Under the pieces are notes generated by a model that saw only the letters and a list, made by a program, of their open reading frames with translations, did no database searches and was not told the DNA's origin. Positions 18,371 through 26,279 of a stretch of 64,000 nt of DNA are shown here, piece after piece. The translations under genes and the position numbers were made by a program. This DNA is from Hirschia sp964352025 (lineage in GTDB: Bacteria > Pseudomonadota > Alphaproteobacteria > Caulobacterales > Hyphomonadaceae): the NCBI GenBank assembly GCA_964352025.1, contig CAYGPZ010000001.1, positions 629,864-693,863 of the forward strand, given 5' to 3'. Each line of letters starts with the position of its first letter. Within the stretch, counting starts at the first letter, position 1.

Positions 18371-19174
18371 ATGCAGACAATCATTCATGACGGAATTCAA
18401 TTTTCTATGGCTTCAAACGCTAAATCTGTAACAGCCGCCGTTTTGCTTATCGGTGATGAAATTCTTTCAGGCAGGACGCAGGATACCAATCTAAAAACAA
18501 TTGCTGATTTTTTATCGCCTCTGGGTATTTCCGTGAAGCAAGCGCGTATCATTGCCGATGACAAACAGACTATAGTGGATACGGTGCGCGCCCTCAGCAA
18601 AGCCTATGATTATGTGTTTACGACTGGCGGCATTGGTCCCACGCATGACGATATCACGGCAGAATGTATAGCCGAAGCCTTTGGTGTGCCAATTAGCGTG
18701 CGTGATGATGCGCGCCAAATCTTGGAAGAATGGTATCATCAAAAATCTGAAACCGTTACGGATATGCGGTTGAGAATGGCGAGAATTCCAGATGGGGCTG
18801 AACTCATACACAATCCAGTTTCCGCTGCACCAGGGTTTATATTGGAAAATGTGCATGTCATGGCAGGTGTGCCGCGAATTATGAAATCCATGTTGCATAA
18901 TATAGGTCCGCGCCTAAAGGGCGGGGCTGTGGTCCATTCGCGTACATTGCGGGCCAAGGGTTTGAAAGAAGGCGAGATTGCCAAAGGACTTGGAGAAATC
19001 GCGGTTAAAATGCCGGATTTAAGTTTTGGTTCCTATCCTTGGTTTGATGACAATGAATCGGGTGTCGCATTGGTTGTAAGAGGTACAGACCCGTCTCAGT
19101 TGGATGAGGCTGCTGCGGTGTTGAGTGAATTTGTGTCGGGTTTGGGGTTTTCTCCCGAAATTAGCGATAAATAA
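18371..19174 (+). CDS. CinA N-terminal/MoaB-type molybdopterin-binding domain protein
   Basis: This protein of up to 267 residues begins the MoaB/MogA-like fold with AAVLLIGDEILSGRTQDTN and has the TTGGIGPTHDD motif near residue 85. It corresponds to the N-terminal domain of competence/damage-inducible CinA without the C-terminal NMN deamidase domain, a common stand-alone form in alphaproteobacteria. The true biochemical role of the stand-alone form is not settled. The start could be ATG 18371 or ATG 18407 (MASNAKS); neither has a strong ribosome-binding site. It follows the MCP-tip gene by 11 bases, so the two may be cotranscribed. Confidence 0.85.
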   Translation: MQTIIHDGIQFSMASNAKSVTAAVLLIGDEILSGRTQDTNLKTIADFLSPLGISVKQARIIADDKQTIVDTVRALSKAYDYVFTTGGIGPTHDDITAECIAEAFGVPISVRDDARQILEEWYHQKSETVTDMRLRMARIPDGAELIHNPVSAAPGFILENVHVMAGVPRIMKSMLHNIGPRLKGGAVVHSRTLRAKGLKEGEIAKGLGEIAVKMPDLSFGSYPWFDDNESGVALVVRGTDPSQLDEAAAVLSEFVSGLGFSPEISDK

Positions 19175-19270
19175 TTAGAGCTGAGTGAAAAAATGTGAGT
19201 TTCTTTGCATTTGTTCACACAAACATCTTGCATTTATACATCGGGTCTGGGTAACAATGCCGCTTGATGT

Positions 19271-19357
19271 GCGGGCGTGGCGGAATTGGTAGACGCGCCA
19301 GACTTAAAATCTGTTGGCCGTAAGGCCGTGCCGGTTCGATTCCGGCCGTCCGTACCA
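19271..19357 (+). tRNA. tRNA-Leu (anticodon UAA)
   Basis: An 87-base class II tRNA. The acceptor stem GCGGGCG pairs with CGTCCGT (with G-U pairs), and the CCA is encoded. The D-arm has GGCGGAATTGGTAGACGCG. The anticodon loop CTTAAAA gives UAA, decoding UUA. The long variable arm TGGCCGTAAGGCCG and the T-arm GGTTCGATTCC are clear. It stands alone after the CinA-like gene. Confidence 0.97.
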
Positions 19358-19460
19358 TCAAATTCTGTGTCTACCTCAGGGGTGGCCATGCAATCTTAAA
19401 ATCAAGCATTTGGTGTTCGGGAATGACCGACTGTTGTTTGTGCACGACAGATGGGTGAAT

Positions 19461-19492
19461 AAGAAAACGCCCCGCAAATGCGAGGCGTTTAA
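19461..19492 (-). terminator. intrinsic terminator of the TonB receptor gene
   Basis: AAACGCC pairs with GGCGTTT, with an inner CGC/GCG continuation around AAAT. On the - strand it is followed by GTTTTCTT. It lies 31 bases beyond the receptor stop. Confidence 0.75.
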
Positions 19493-19522
19493 TTCGTTTT
19501 ATAACTTCAGAAAACTGAAATT

Positions 19523-22500
19523 CTAGAATGTATAAGTTCCACCAAAAACAATACGGCGGTCAGGGTATCCGACGAAACAAGTCGGACCTGATTCAGTTAC
19601 ACATTTTTGAATTATTCTTTCTTCAGTCAGGTTGGTCGCTTCTACCCCAACGCTGAAGTTCTCTGTTACATCATAGTTCACGCTTGCGTTAAGCTGTCCT
19701 CTGTCGAGCGTGTGAACGGGGAAGCTGAGAGTACTACTTCCGGATGTGTTTGCTCCACCACCAAAGTCCTGTGTGCGGAAGCCTTCACGCCATGTATATC
19801 TAGCGCGAGCTGATAGGCCATATTTCTCATAGTATAAAGTTGCATTGTATGCATTCTCCGAGAAATCAAGCAGGCCTCGGGGTATGCTAACATCACCAAG
19901 AACAGTTAAACCGCGTCCAGATGTTGTATCTACTGCAGAACCACCAGAAAATTCTTGCATGGTGTAGTTCGCAGCAATACCAAATCCTGAAGCCCAGCCT
20001 AAAGAGTCTTCAAAGCTAGAGAGGTCATATTGTGCTGCAAGCTCCCAACCGGACTGAGTTGTGGTGACTGGGTCATTGCCTGGTCTGGAGAAATCAACAC
20101 ACAGACCAGTGGTGTTTGGGTCTCCCAAAACGTTTGGAATAACATCAGGGTTAAAGACACCACCACCAGGACATGAGGGATTGGTTTCGCGAGAGAAGCT
20201 ACCGTCACCATTATCGATCAGTAACGCTCCTTCAAAATCGCTACCAAATATGTTGGTACGGTCTTTGGTGAAATAGCCGATGCTTAGAACGGCTGCCGGC
20301 GCAAAATACCATTCGGCAGAAAGGTCAATTGAAGTGACCTCTTCTGGTTCCAGCCCTGGGTTTCCAAGTGATACTTGAGCGTTTTCACTTGTATCGAATG
20401 TGAAACCCGTACTTAGGCTCGTGAAGTTAGGGCGTCTAATGTCGGACCCATATCCAAAGCGCAACAGTATGTCTTCTCTTGGCTCTGCAACCAAATTGAA
20501 GCGCGGAAGTAAGAAGTCATAACTACCAGATGTTGCCTGGAGAGATCTCGCGCCGCTTGCGTCTTCTGGCCCAAATCCTATGGACTCAATTTCTGTTTCG
20601 ATGAAACGAAGTCCGGCATTACCGCGGAAAATTCCAGCCGCGAAGTTTAGCTGACCATAAACGGAATTTGTTTCTTCCGTAATATCACGAAATGCATTCT
20701 GGTCTGAGGATAGACTTAAAACGTCAGGAGATGCGTCGTGTGCTGCAACAGCTGCTTCAATAGTGGCGAGCGTGCCATCCGGGTCTGAAAAGGATGCATC
20801 TGGATCAACAAGAAGGAAATTGCTGATGAATAAATCTCTTCCATCGGCGTCGCCAAAATTGGCTGGGCCTGTCACTAGAACACTAGAGAAGGTCGCGCCA
20901 TTTGGGCTGTCACGAAGGTTACTAAATCCACCAATACGGTCATCAATACCTTCAAATACGTGAGAGGATTTGTTGTACCGGAACCCAAATTCAACCGACT
21001 GCAAAAAATCAATGTCAGGAAAATCGTATTTTGCATCAATACGAAATGCATCTTCTTTGTTTTCGGTCGTGTTTCGTCCAATATCGACCTGATCGAGCAC
21101 AAGGTTTGCTGGATTGGTTAGGTCGGCCATTGTGGGCGCGAACGGTGAGTCGAAATTAATACCGAATGCGAGTGAATCGCCTGATAAATCATATATAAAG
21201 GGCGTTGCATTATCATTCAGTAGTGTAACGCTTCTGACGTCACCATCACCAGTCGTAAACGCAAGGGCTTGAGCTTCAAATCCAGCGATTATAGCGGCAT
21301 GATTATCTATATCGGCATTCACCATCGCGCGTTGTTCTGGGCTTAATGCAAAATAATACCGATCATCACTTCCAGTTACGCCGTTTATGTTGAAGTCCTG
21401 CGAGTTTCGGAAGCGGACTTCTGTAATGAGAGGCGCGTTGGGGTTGAGGAAATTCAAAGTCGAGTTGAATGTTGGATTACTTGTTTCCGATTTTGACGTC
21501 GAAAGTTCAGCTTTAATTGTCCAGCTGTCTCTGCTCCACTCTCCACCAAGTGAGAATATTTGGCTGTCTGTGATGCGGGATCCTGTTTCACTTGTGAAGC
21601 GTAGGTTACCGTCACTTGAATCATCAGTACCAACATCAACGATGGACGGTTCTACCAAGCCGGCTAGAGCCCCCGGTAGAGAACCTGCGCCTACGGCTGA
21701 ATAATCTAAGGTTTCAAAAGCGGATGGCGCGTTTTGTGCGAAATTTCTTAAGTTGCTGATTCCAGAAGCTTGAAGTCTGTATTGGTCACGGCTTCTTTCT
21801 TGTTCGTTGATAATCGCATCAAAGCTGAATTTTAGCTCTTCATTCGGTGCCCATTCTAGGGTTGAGGCCAAGTTCAGTGTTTCGTAATCGTCGTTTTCCT
21901 GCTCTTGGACGAGGAATTGAATACCTTGGTAGGTATCGAACTGCGCACCAGGTGCAGAAGAGAGATTATCGCGGTCGGCACGAGGGCGGAAAGATACTGC
22001 CTCTTGTTCGGTGTAGCTACCTGTTATGACGAGGCCGATTTCACCCGTCCCGACAGCCCATTTGTCACCATACGCCGCAGAGAATCTTGGCGTAATGCCT
22101 TCGGTACTTAGGCTGTTTTCTTCACCTTGAAGACGAACACTAAGTAGCATGTCATTTAGGTCGAGCGGACGAATAGTTCTAAGGTTTACTGTACCACCGA
22201 CGGAGCCTTCAATTGTTTTGGCTTCGGGTGCTTTGGTGACCTCAACGGCTGCAATAATAGCAGGGTTCACATCTTCAAAACTAATCCCGTTACGGCCAGA
22301 GCCAGATCCAACACTTGATACGCCGTTCACTTCCACGCGGTTTGCATTGGTCCCACGGATTTGAACGCCAGTACCGACACCAGCAGTACGTGTAATCTGT
22401 ATACCTGTTATGTTTTCGAGAACTTCGGCGAGGTTTTGGTCGGGAAGCTTACCTATGTCCTCGGCTTTAATAACTTCCTTCAAGTTAGTCGCTACGCGTT

Positions 22501-22723
22501 TTTCAGTAAGAGCGCTAGCAAGAGATTGTCGTATTCCACTAACGACAATTGTATCTTGTGTCAGTGTTTCGTCTTCTTGGGCGGCAGCGCCTTGTGCTGC
22601 ATCGACTTGGTCTTGAGCTAATGCAGGTGATGTTAAAGAGAAGGCTGCACTGGCAAACAGAGCCGTGCGCCAGAAACTGTTAGTCCTGTTCAAGACAGAG
22701 TGGTTTTCCTTGTTGGCAGTCAT
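19523..22723 (-). CDS. TonB-dependent outer-membrane receptor of the alginate locus
   Basis: This 1066-residue protein starts at the ATG at 22723 (MTANKENHSV), eight bases after GGGAGG; the longer reading from 22795 has no such site. The signal peptide ends near SPALAQDQ. A TonB-box-like TIVVSGIRQSLASA is followed by a plug domain (IGKLPDQNLAEVLENITGIQ, VQIRGTNANRVEVNG, SVGGTVNLRT) and a long beta-barrel ending in the C-terminal Phe (GGTYTF). It is of the large Caulobacter/Xanthomonas type that imports oligosaccharides. It is adjacent to the GntR-type regulator and the alginate lyases, so alginate oligomers are the inferred substrate. Putative operators lie upstream at 22825-22862. Confidence 0.92.
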   Translation of the reverse strand: MTANKENHSVLNRTNSFWRTALFASAAFSLTSPALAQDQVDAAQGAAAQEDETLTQDTIVVSGIRQSLASALTEKRVATNLKEVIKAEDIGKLPDQNLAEVLENITGIQITRTAGVGTGVQIRGTNANRVEVNGVSSVGSGSGRNGISFEDVNPAIIAAVEVTKAPEAKTIEGSVGGTVNLRTIRPLDLNDMLLSVRLQGEENSLSTEGITPRFSAAYGDKWAVGTGEIGLVITGSYTEQEAVSFRPRADRDNLSSAPGAQFDTYQGIQFLVQEQENDDYETLNLASTLEWAPNEELKFSFDAIINEQERSRDQYRLQASGISNLRNFAQNAPSAFETLDYSAVGAGSLPGALAGLVEPSIVDVGTDDSSDGNLRFTSETGSRITDSQIFSLGGEWSRDSWTIKAELSTSKSETSNPTFNSTLNFLNPNAPLITEVRFRNSQDFNINGVTGSDDRYYFALSPEQRAMVNADIDNHAAIIAGFEAQALAFTTGDGDVRSVTLLNDNATPFIYDLSGDSLAFGINFDSPFAPTMADLTNPANLVLDQVDIGRNTTENKEDAFRIDAKYDFPDIDFLQSVEFGFRYNKSSHVFEGIDDRIGGFSNLRDSPNGATFSSVLVTGPANFGDADGRDLFISNFLLVDPDASFSDPDGTLATIEAAVAAHDASPDVLSLSSDQNAFRDITEETNSVYGQLNFAAGIFRGNAGLRFIETEIESIGFGPEDASGARSLQATSGSYDFLLPRFNLVAEPREDILLRFGYGSDIRRPNFTSLSTGFTFDTSENAQVSLGNPGLEPEEVTSIDLSAEWYFAPAAVLSIGYFTKDRTNIFGSDFEGALLIDNGDGSFSRETNPSCPGGGVFNPDVIPNVLGDPNTTGLCVDFSRPGNDPVTTTQSGWELAAQYDLSSFEDSLGWASGFGIAANYTMQEFSGGSAVDTTSGRGLTVLGDVSIPRGLLDFSENAYNATLYYEKYGLSARARYTWREGFRTQDFGGGANTSGSSTLSFPVHTLDRGQLNASVNYDVTENFSVGVEATNLTEERIIQKCVTESGPTCFVGYPDRRIVFGGTYTF

Positions 22724-22824
22724 TCCAATATCCTCCCATTGGATTGTTTTTTGTATCCTTCGTCTTGATGCGAAGTGAGTATGAAGATGCAACAATTCAT
22801 AAAGATTACCACAAAGTCAACCAA

Positions 22825-22837
22825 TTTGGTATACAAA
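22825..22837. promoter_or_regulatory. putative GntR/FadR-type operator upstream of TonB receptor
   Basis: TTTGGTATACAAA is a near-palindrome that fits the FadR-subfamily consensus TNGT-N-ACNA. It lies about 100 bases upstream of the receptor start. The TTGGTAT half-site recurs four more times around the regulator gene. Confidence 0.55.
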
Positions 22838-22845
22838 AATGGCTA

Positions 22846-22862
22846 AATTGGTAGGACCAATT
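22846..22862. promoter_or_regulatory. perfect inverted repeat AATTGGT-AGG-ACCAATT
   Basis: Seven-base arms with a three-base spacer lie nine bases beyond the first operator candidate. It shares the TTGGT/ACCAA core and could be a second binding site for the same regulator. Confidence 0.5.
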
Positions 22863-23031
22863 GGTGTTATTGGTTCTTGTGTTGTAATATTGACACGATG
22901 CGATTGTGCGCCGAGGGCGGAAGAAATGTAGGTGGTGTGGGGGTAAATGGCGCGCAGGTGCGCGCTCTTCGTTACTGTAGTAACGGAATGGTGTTTATTG
23001 GTTGGCGTGATTTTGAGTTAAATCCGCTCGC

Positions 23032-23778
23032 TTATTGCTGCAGGGCGGATTTGAGGAATTGCTCTCTATTAGATGAGACTTTTCTTCTTGCTTCTTCTAT
23101 CGCTTGCTGCTCTGAGGCATCCAAGAGGGCTTCAAGCAAGCGCGTGAAATGATGTTGCATTGCATGGCGCGCCGCATCTGGGTCTCGGTTTTTTAACGCT
23201 TCGAAAATATCTAGATGTTCTTTCACGCGATGGCTAGCGTCTGCGACACAAACTGCGGAGTAGACTTTCTTGACTTCGTCAATTTCATTCCGCATGCGCC
23301 ACAGGTTTTCCATGAAAAATTCGTTTGCTTTGTTGCGTGTAGCCTTAGTTATCAGGTGATGAAAATTGCGATCGGCGAGCTCTCCATCATTAGATAGGGT
23401 GTCAGATCTGCTCATCTGGTCAATTGTGGCTTCCAGTCCCTTTAGCTCTTCATCTGTAATCATTGTTGCTGCTAATGCGGCGCTTTCTGATTCAAATAAT
23501 AGCCTTGTTTGGGTTAGTTCAAAGGCGCTGACGCTTGGAAAGGTGTTTAGCGGTGTGCTGTTTTTGGGTAGAACATAAACACCAGACCCGACGCGAATAT
23601 CGACACGGCCTAGGGCCTCCAGTGCGATTTCTGCTTCTCTTACGACAACGCGACTAACGTCAAACTTGTTTGCTAATACGCGCTCTCCCGGCAGGCGGGT
23701 GCCGGGTGGATATTGTCCACTCTCAATTAGATCCAGAATCTCTTTTGCTATCTTTTGGTACAGTCTTTGGTCTGCCAT
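23032..23778 (-). CDS. GntR-family (FadR/FCD type) transcriptional regulator
   Basis: This 248-residue protein has an N-terminal winged helix (residues about 5-72: LYQKIAKEILDLIESGQYPPG, LPGERVLANKFDVSRVVVREA, LGRVDIRVGSGVYV), typical of GntR. A C-terminal all-helical FCD domain (about 95-230) carries histidines in RNFHHLI and DASHRVKEHLDI that usually bind a metal and a sugar-acid ligand. It is flanked by the TonB receptor and the lyase operon, and half-sites TTGGTAT lie on both sides of it. A repressor released by an alginate or KDG-type intermediate is the best inference. It is transcribed leftward, divergent from the lyases. Confidence 0.9.
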   Translation of the reverse strand: MADQRLYQKIAKEILDLIESGQYPPGTRLPGERVLANKFDVSRVVVREAEIALEALGRVDIRVGSGVYVLPKNSTPLNTFPSVSAFELTQTRLLFESESAALAATMITDEELKGLEATIDQMSRSDTLSNDGELADRNFHHLITKATRNKANEFFMENLWRMRNEIDEVKKVYSAVCVADASHRVKEHLDIFEALKNRDPDAARHAMQHHFTRLLEALLDASEQQAIEEARRKVSSNREQFLKSALQQ

Positions 23779-23836
23779 GAGTGAGCGCCTATCTAGTCTT
23801 CATTCGAATCCCCAGCATGTTGGGGTCGAATCTATA

Positions 23837-23850
23837 TTTGTATACCAATA
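23837..23850. promoter_or_regulatory. putative operator between regulator and lyase operon (site 1)
   Basis: TTTGTATACCAATA contains ATACCAA and is the reverse complement of most of the site at 22825-22837. It lies 59 bases upstream of the regulator start, in a position for autoregulation. Confidence 0.5.
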
Positions 23851-23876
23851 TGTCATGCCAACTCAAGTTGCTGTGG

Positions 23877-23889
23877 AATTGGTATAAGC
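23877..23889. promoter_or_regulatory. putative operator half-site (site 2)
   Basis: AATTGGTATAAGC contains the TTGGTAT core at 23879-23885. The second half is poorly symmetric, so it is a weaker candidate. Confidence 0.35.
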
Positions 23890-23982
23890 TTAAATTTGCT
23901 TCCGACAATTAATATCTACCCAAAGTAGCCTACATGTATCAGGTTGTTGCGCCTATATGTGAAACAATTAAGCCTCAAAGAG

Positions 23983-24031
23983 TATAATTGGTATGTATAA
24001 GTGGTTGACAATAACATATGTTGGTATCATT
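23983..24031. promoter_or_regulatory. putative operators and promoter of the alginate lyase operon
   Basis: Two TTGGTAT cores occur at 23988-23994 and 24021-24027. A TTGACA box at 24005-24010 lies between them; a well-spaced -10 box is not obvious (TATCAT at 24025 is too close). The overlap of cores with the promoter position suits repression of the PL6-PL17 operon. Confidence 0.4.
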
Positions 24032-24077
24032 GTGAATGGCAGATTAGTTAAACCTCATTTAAAGGGTGCGAGATGTT

Positions 24078-26279
24078 ATGAAGTATGGGCGATCATCATT
24101 CCTATTTGGTGTAATGCTGTGTTTGGCATCTTGCGCTTATGTTGAGGGCGTAATCGGGCAGAAGCCGATCAAAAGTATTGTTGATGGAATTGACGGAACT
24201 CTTGTTCAAACCCCAGAGGAATTTGATTTAGCTGTTGAGCGAGCTCGGCCTGGTGATCAGATTGTACTTGCGAACGGTATTTGGAAAGATTTCGATGCGG
24301 TTTTCGACGTGGAGGGGACCTCAGAAGAACCTATTATTCTAAAGGCCCAGACAGCTGGTCAGGTTTTTCTGACGGGGCAATCAAGTTTGCGACTAGCGGG
24401 CAAACACATGGTGGTCTCAGGGTTTTACTTCAAAGATGGCTACACGCCTCGAAATGAAGTTATTAGTTTTCGTAGAGACAAAGAACGTCTTGCTCACAAT
24501 GCACGTGTCACGAATACAGTCATTAAAAATTACAGCAATCCAGATCGTTCGCAGCGCGATATTTGGGTTGCGATGTATGGCCGAAACAATGAATTCGACC
24601 ACAATCATCTTGAAGGTAAATTAAACTCCGGTCCAACCATGGTTATTCGATTGAATACCAAGGAAAGCCAAGAGAATAACCATCATGTCCACCACAATTA
24701 TTTTGGGCCGCGTCCCGTGTTGGGTTCCAATGGAGGGGAAACCTTCAGAATAGGGACGAGCCACTATTCTTTAACAAGCTCCAATACTCTGGTTGAAAAC
24801 AATTATTTCGATCGTTGTAGCGGTGAAGTTGAGATTATTTCTAACAAATCCGGTGGGAACATCTATCGCAACAATACATTTTTTCAATCTCGCGGAACGC
24901 TTACGCTTCGCCACGGAAACGGAACGCTGGTTGAAAGCAATCTATTTGATGGAAATGGAGCACCATACACTGGTGGTGTTCGTGTCATCAATGCCCAACA
25001 ATCCATAAAAGACAATTACTTCAAAAACCTCACGGGTACGCGTTTTTCAGGTGCGTTGGTCGTTATGAATGGTGTGCCTAATTCGCCGATCAATCGATAT
25101 CATCAAGTCGATGGAGCCTCGATAAAGGGCAATGTTTTTGAAAATGTTGCTTCAATTGAATTGGGTGAAGGCAGTGATGCCGAACGCTCAGCTATTCCCG
25201 TAAATTCAGTTTTTTCTGAAAATTTCGTTTTCAATGAAACTGGCGAAACACCATTTCGTCTTTATGATGATATGAGCGGCATTGAGTTCTCAAGCAATAA
25301 AGCAAATACGGACCCACCTAAAGCGCTAGCCTCTGGTTTTGATGTTTCGCAGAATTTTGATGAGACACATGATGGCCGTTCTTACGGTGTCAATCTGAAC
25401 GATGTTGGAACGAATTGGCACCCAAAACGGTTGGATCCAATTGGCTTGGATTCCGGGAAAGATATCCTTGTTTCTCCGGGTGAAAACGCAATTGCAAAAG
25501 CGGTAAAATCCGCCAATCCGGGTGATCGACTGATCTTAGAAGCTGGAAGCTATGCCGAAGCAACCACGATTGATGTTTCTATGCCACTTTCTATTGAGGC
25601 TAAAGAAGGAGCTGAAGGGAAGGTCACCTTAAGTTTCGAACGAAAGAATATGTTTGTTCTTTCCGGTAAGGGTAGCTTGAGATTGGCAGGGCTAACCGTC
25701 AGCGGCACCAGTTCACCAGACAATGTAGGCAATAGCTTTATCACCACATCGACTCTTGCGGGTAGCAATCACACGCTGATCATAGAAGATACTGATTTTG
25801 TAGACTTCACAGTCAATCGTAGTTTTTCAATTGTTACGGCAGCCAAAGGCACGCTGTTTGATAAAATCAAAATAACCAATTCATCGTTCAAAAATGTATC
25901 TGGTTCTGCGGTGAAATTGATTGCTGAGACTGATGATTACGGCATGTATAATGTTGAGTTTCTGGAAATCGAAAACTCTACTTTTGAAAACATGGTCCGC
26001 CCCGCGGTGGATGTTTATCGCGGCGGGCGGGATGAAAGTACATTTGGTCCATCTATCGATATTGGCCAAAGCATATTCGATAAAGTCGCCACTTCTGGCG
26101 GTCCGGCTGTGAACCTTCATGGCGTTCAATCACTCTCATTGAATGACAATACGATTGAGAATTCTGAACCTTTCCTTTTCACCATCACAACCGGGAAACC
26201 CAAGATGGAGGTGGAAGGCAATGTGCTAGTCGGCAGTGAATCCGTTTCAGTTCTAGACATCGAGGATTTGCGCAAATGA
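24078..26279 (+). CDS. PL6-family alginate lyase (chondroitinase-B type), lipoprotein
   Basis: This 733-residue protein starts at the ATG at 24078 with AAAGG 12 bases upstream; the upstream GTG is inside that site. A lipobox LASC places Cys19 as the lipidated residue. The protein is a right-handed parallel beta-helix in two parts: the catalytic helix (about 30-450) and a second helix (about 460-730), the layout of two-domain PL6 enzymes such as AlyGC. By spacing, Lys257 and Arg278 match the AlyGC catalytic Lys/Arg pair, and Asn218, Glu250 and Glu252 match its calcium ligands (recalled positions, not aligned by software). It cleaves poly-guluronate or mixed alginate in the periplasm or at the surface. 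It overlaps the PL17 gene by four bases. Confidence 0.92.
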   Translation: MKYGRSSFLFGVMLCLASCAYVEGVIGQKPIKSIVDGIDGTLVQTPEEFDLAVERARPGDQIVLANGIWKDFDAVFDVEGTSEEPIILKAQTAGQVFLTGQSSLRLAGKHMVVSGFYFKDGYTPRNEVISFRRDKERLAHNARVTNTVIKNYSNPDRSQRDIWVAMYGRNNEFDHNHLEGKLNSGPTMVIRLNTKESQENNHHVHHNYFGPRPVLGSNGGETFRIGTSHYSLTSSNTLVENNYFDRCSGEVEIISNKSGGNIYRNNTFFQSRGTLTLRHGNGTLVESNLFDGNGAPYTGGVRVINAQQSIKDNYFKNLTGTRFSGALVVMNGVPNSPINRYHQVDGASIKGNVFENVASIELGEGSDAERSAIPVNSVFSENFVFNETGETPFRLYDDMSGIEFSSNKANTDPPKALASGFDVSQNFDETHDGRSYGVNLNDVGTNWHPKRLDPIGLDSGKDILVSPGENAIAKAVKSANPGDRLILEAGSYAEATTIDVSMPLSIEAKEGAEGKVTLSFERKNMFVLSGKGSLRLAGLTVSGTSSPDNVGNSFITTSTLAGSNHTLIIEDTDFVDFTVNRSFSIVTAAKGTLFDKIKITNSSFKNVSGSAVKLIAETDDYGMYNVEFLEIENSTFENMVRPAVDVYRGGRDESTFGPSIDIGQSIFDKVATSGGPAVNLHGVQSLSLNDNTIENSEPFLFTITTGKPKMEVEGNVLVGSESVSVLDIEDLRK

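Larger units (their letters stand above)
22724..23031. other. 308-base upstream region of the TonB receptor
   Basis: Between the receptor start and the end of the regulator gene lie the two operator-like repeats above and GC-richer sequence near 22900-22990. No convincing gene is present. The receptor promoter should be here. Confidence 0.5.

Noticed and set aside
19271..19522. Integration site at the tRNA-Leu 3' end
   Set aside because: There is no integrase, no direct repeat of the tRNA end and no foreign-looking segment next to it.
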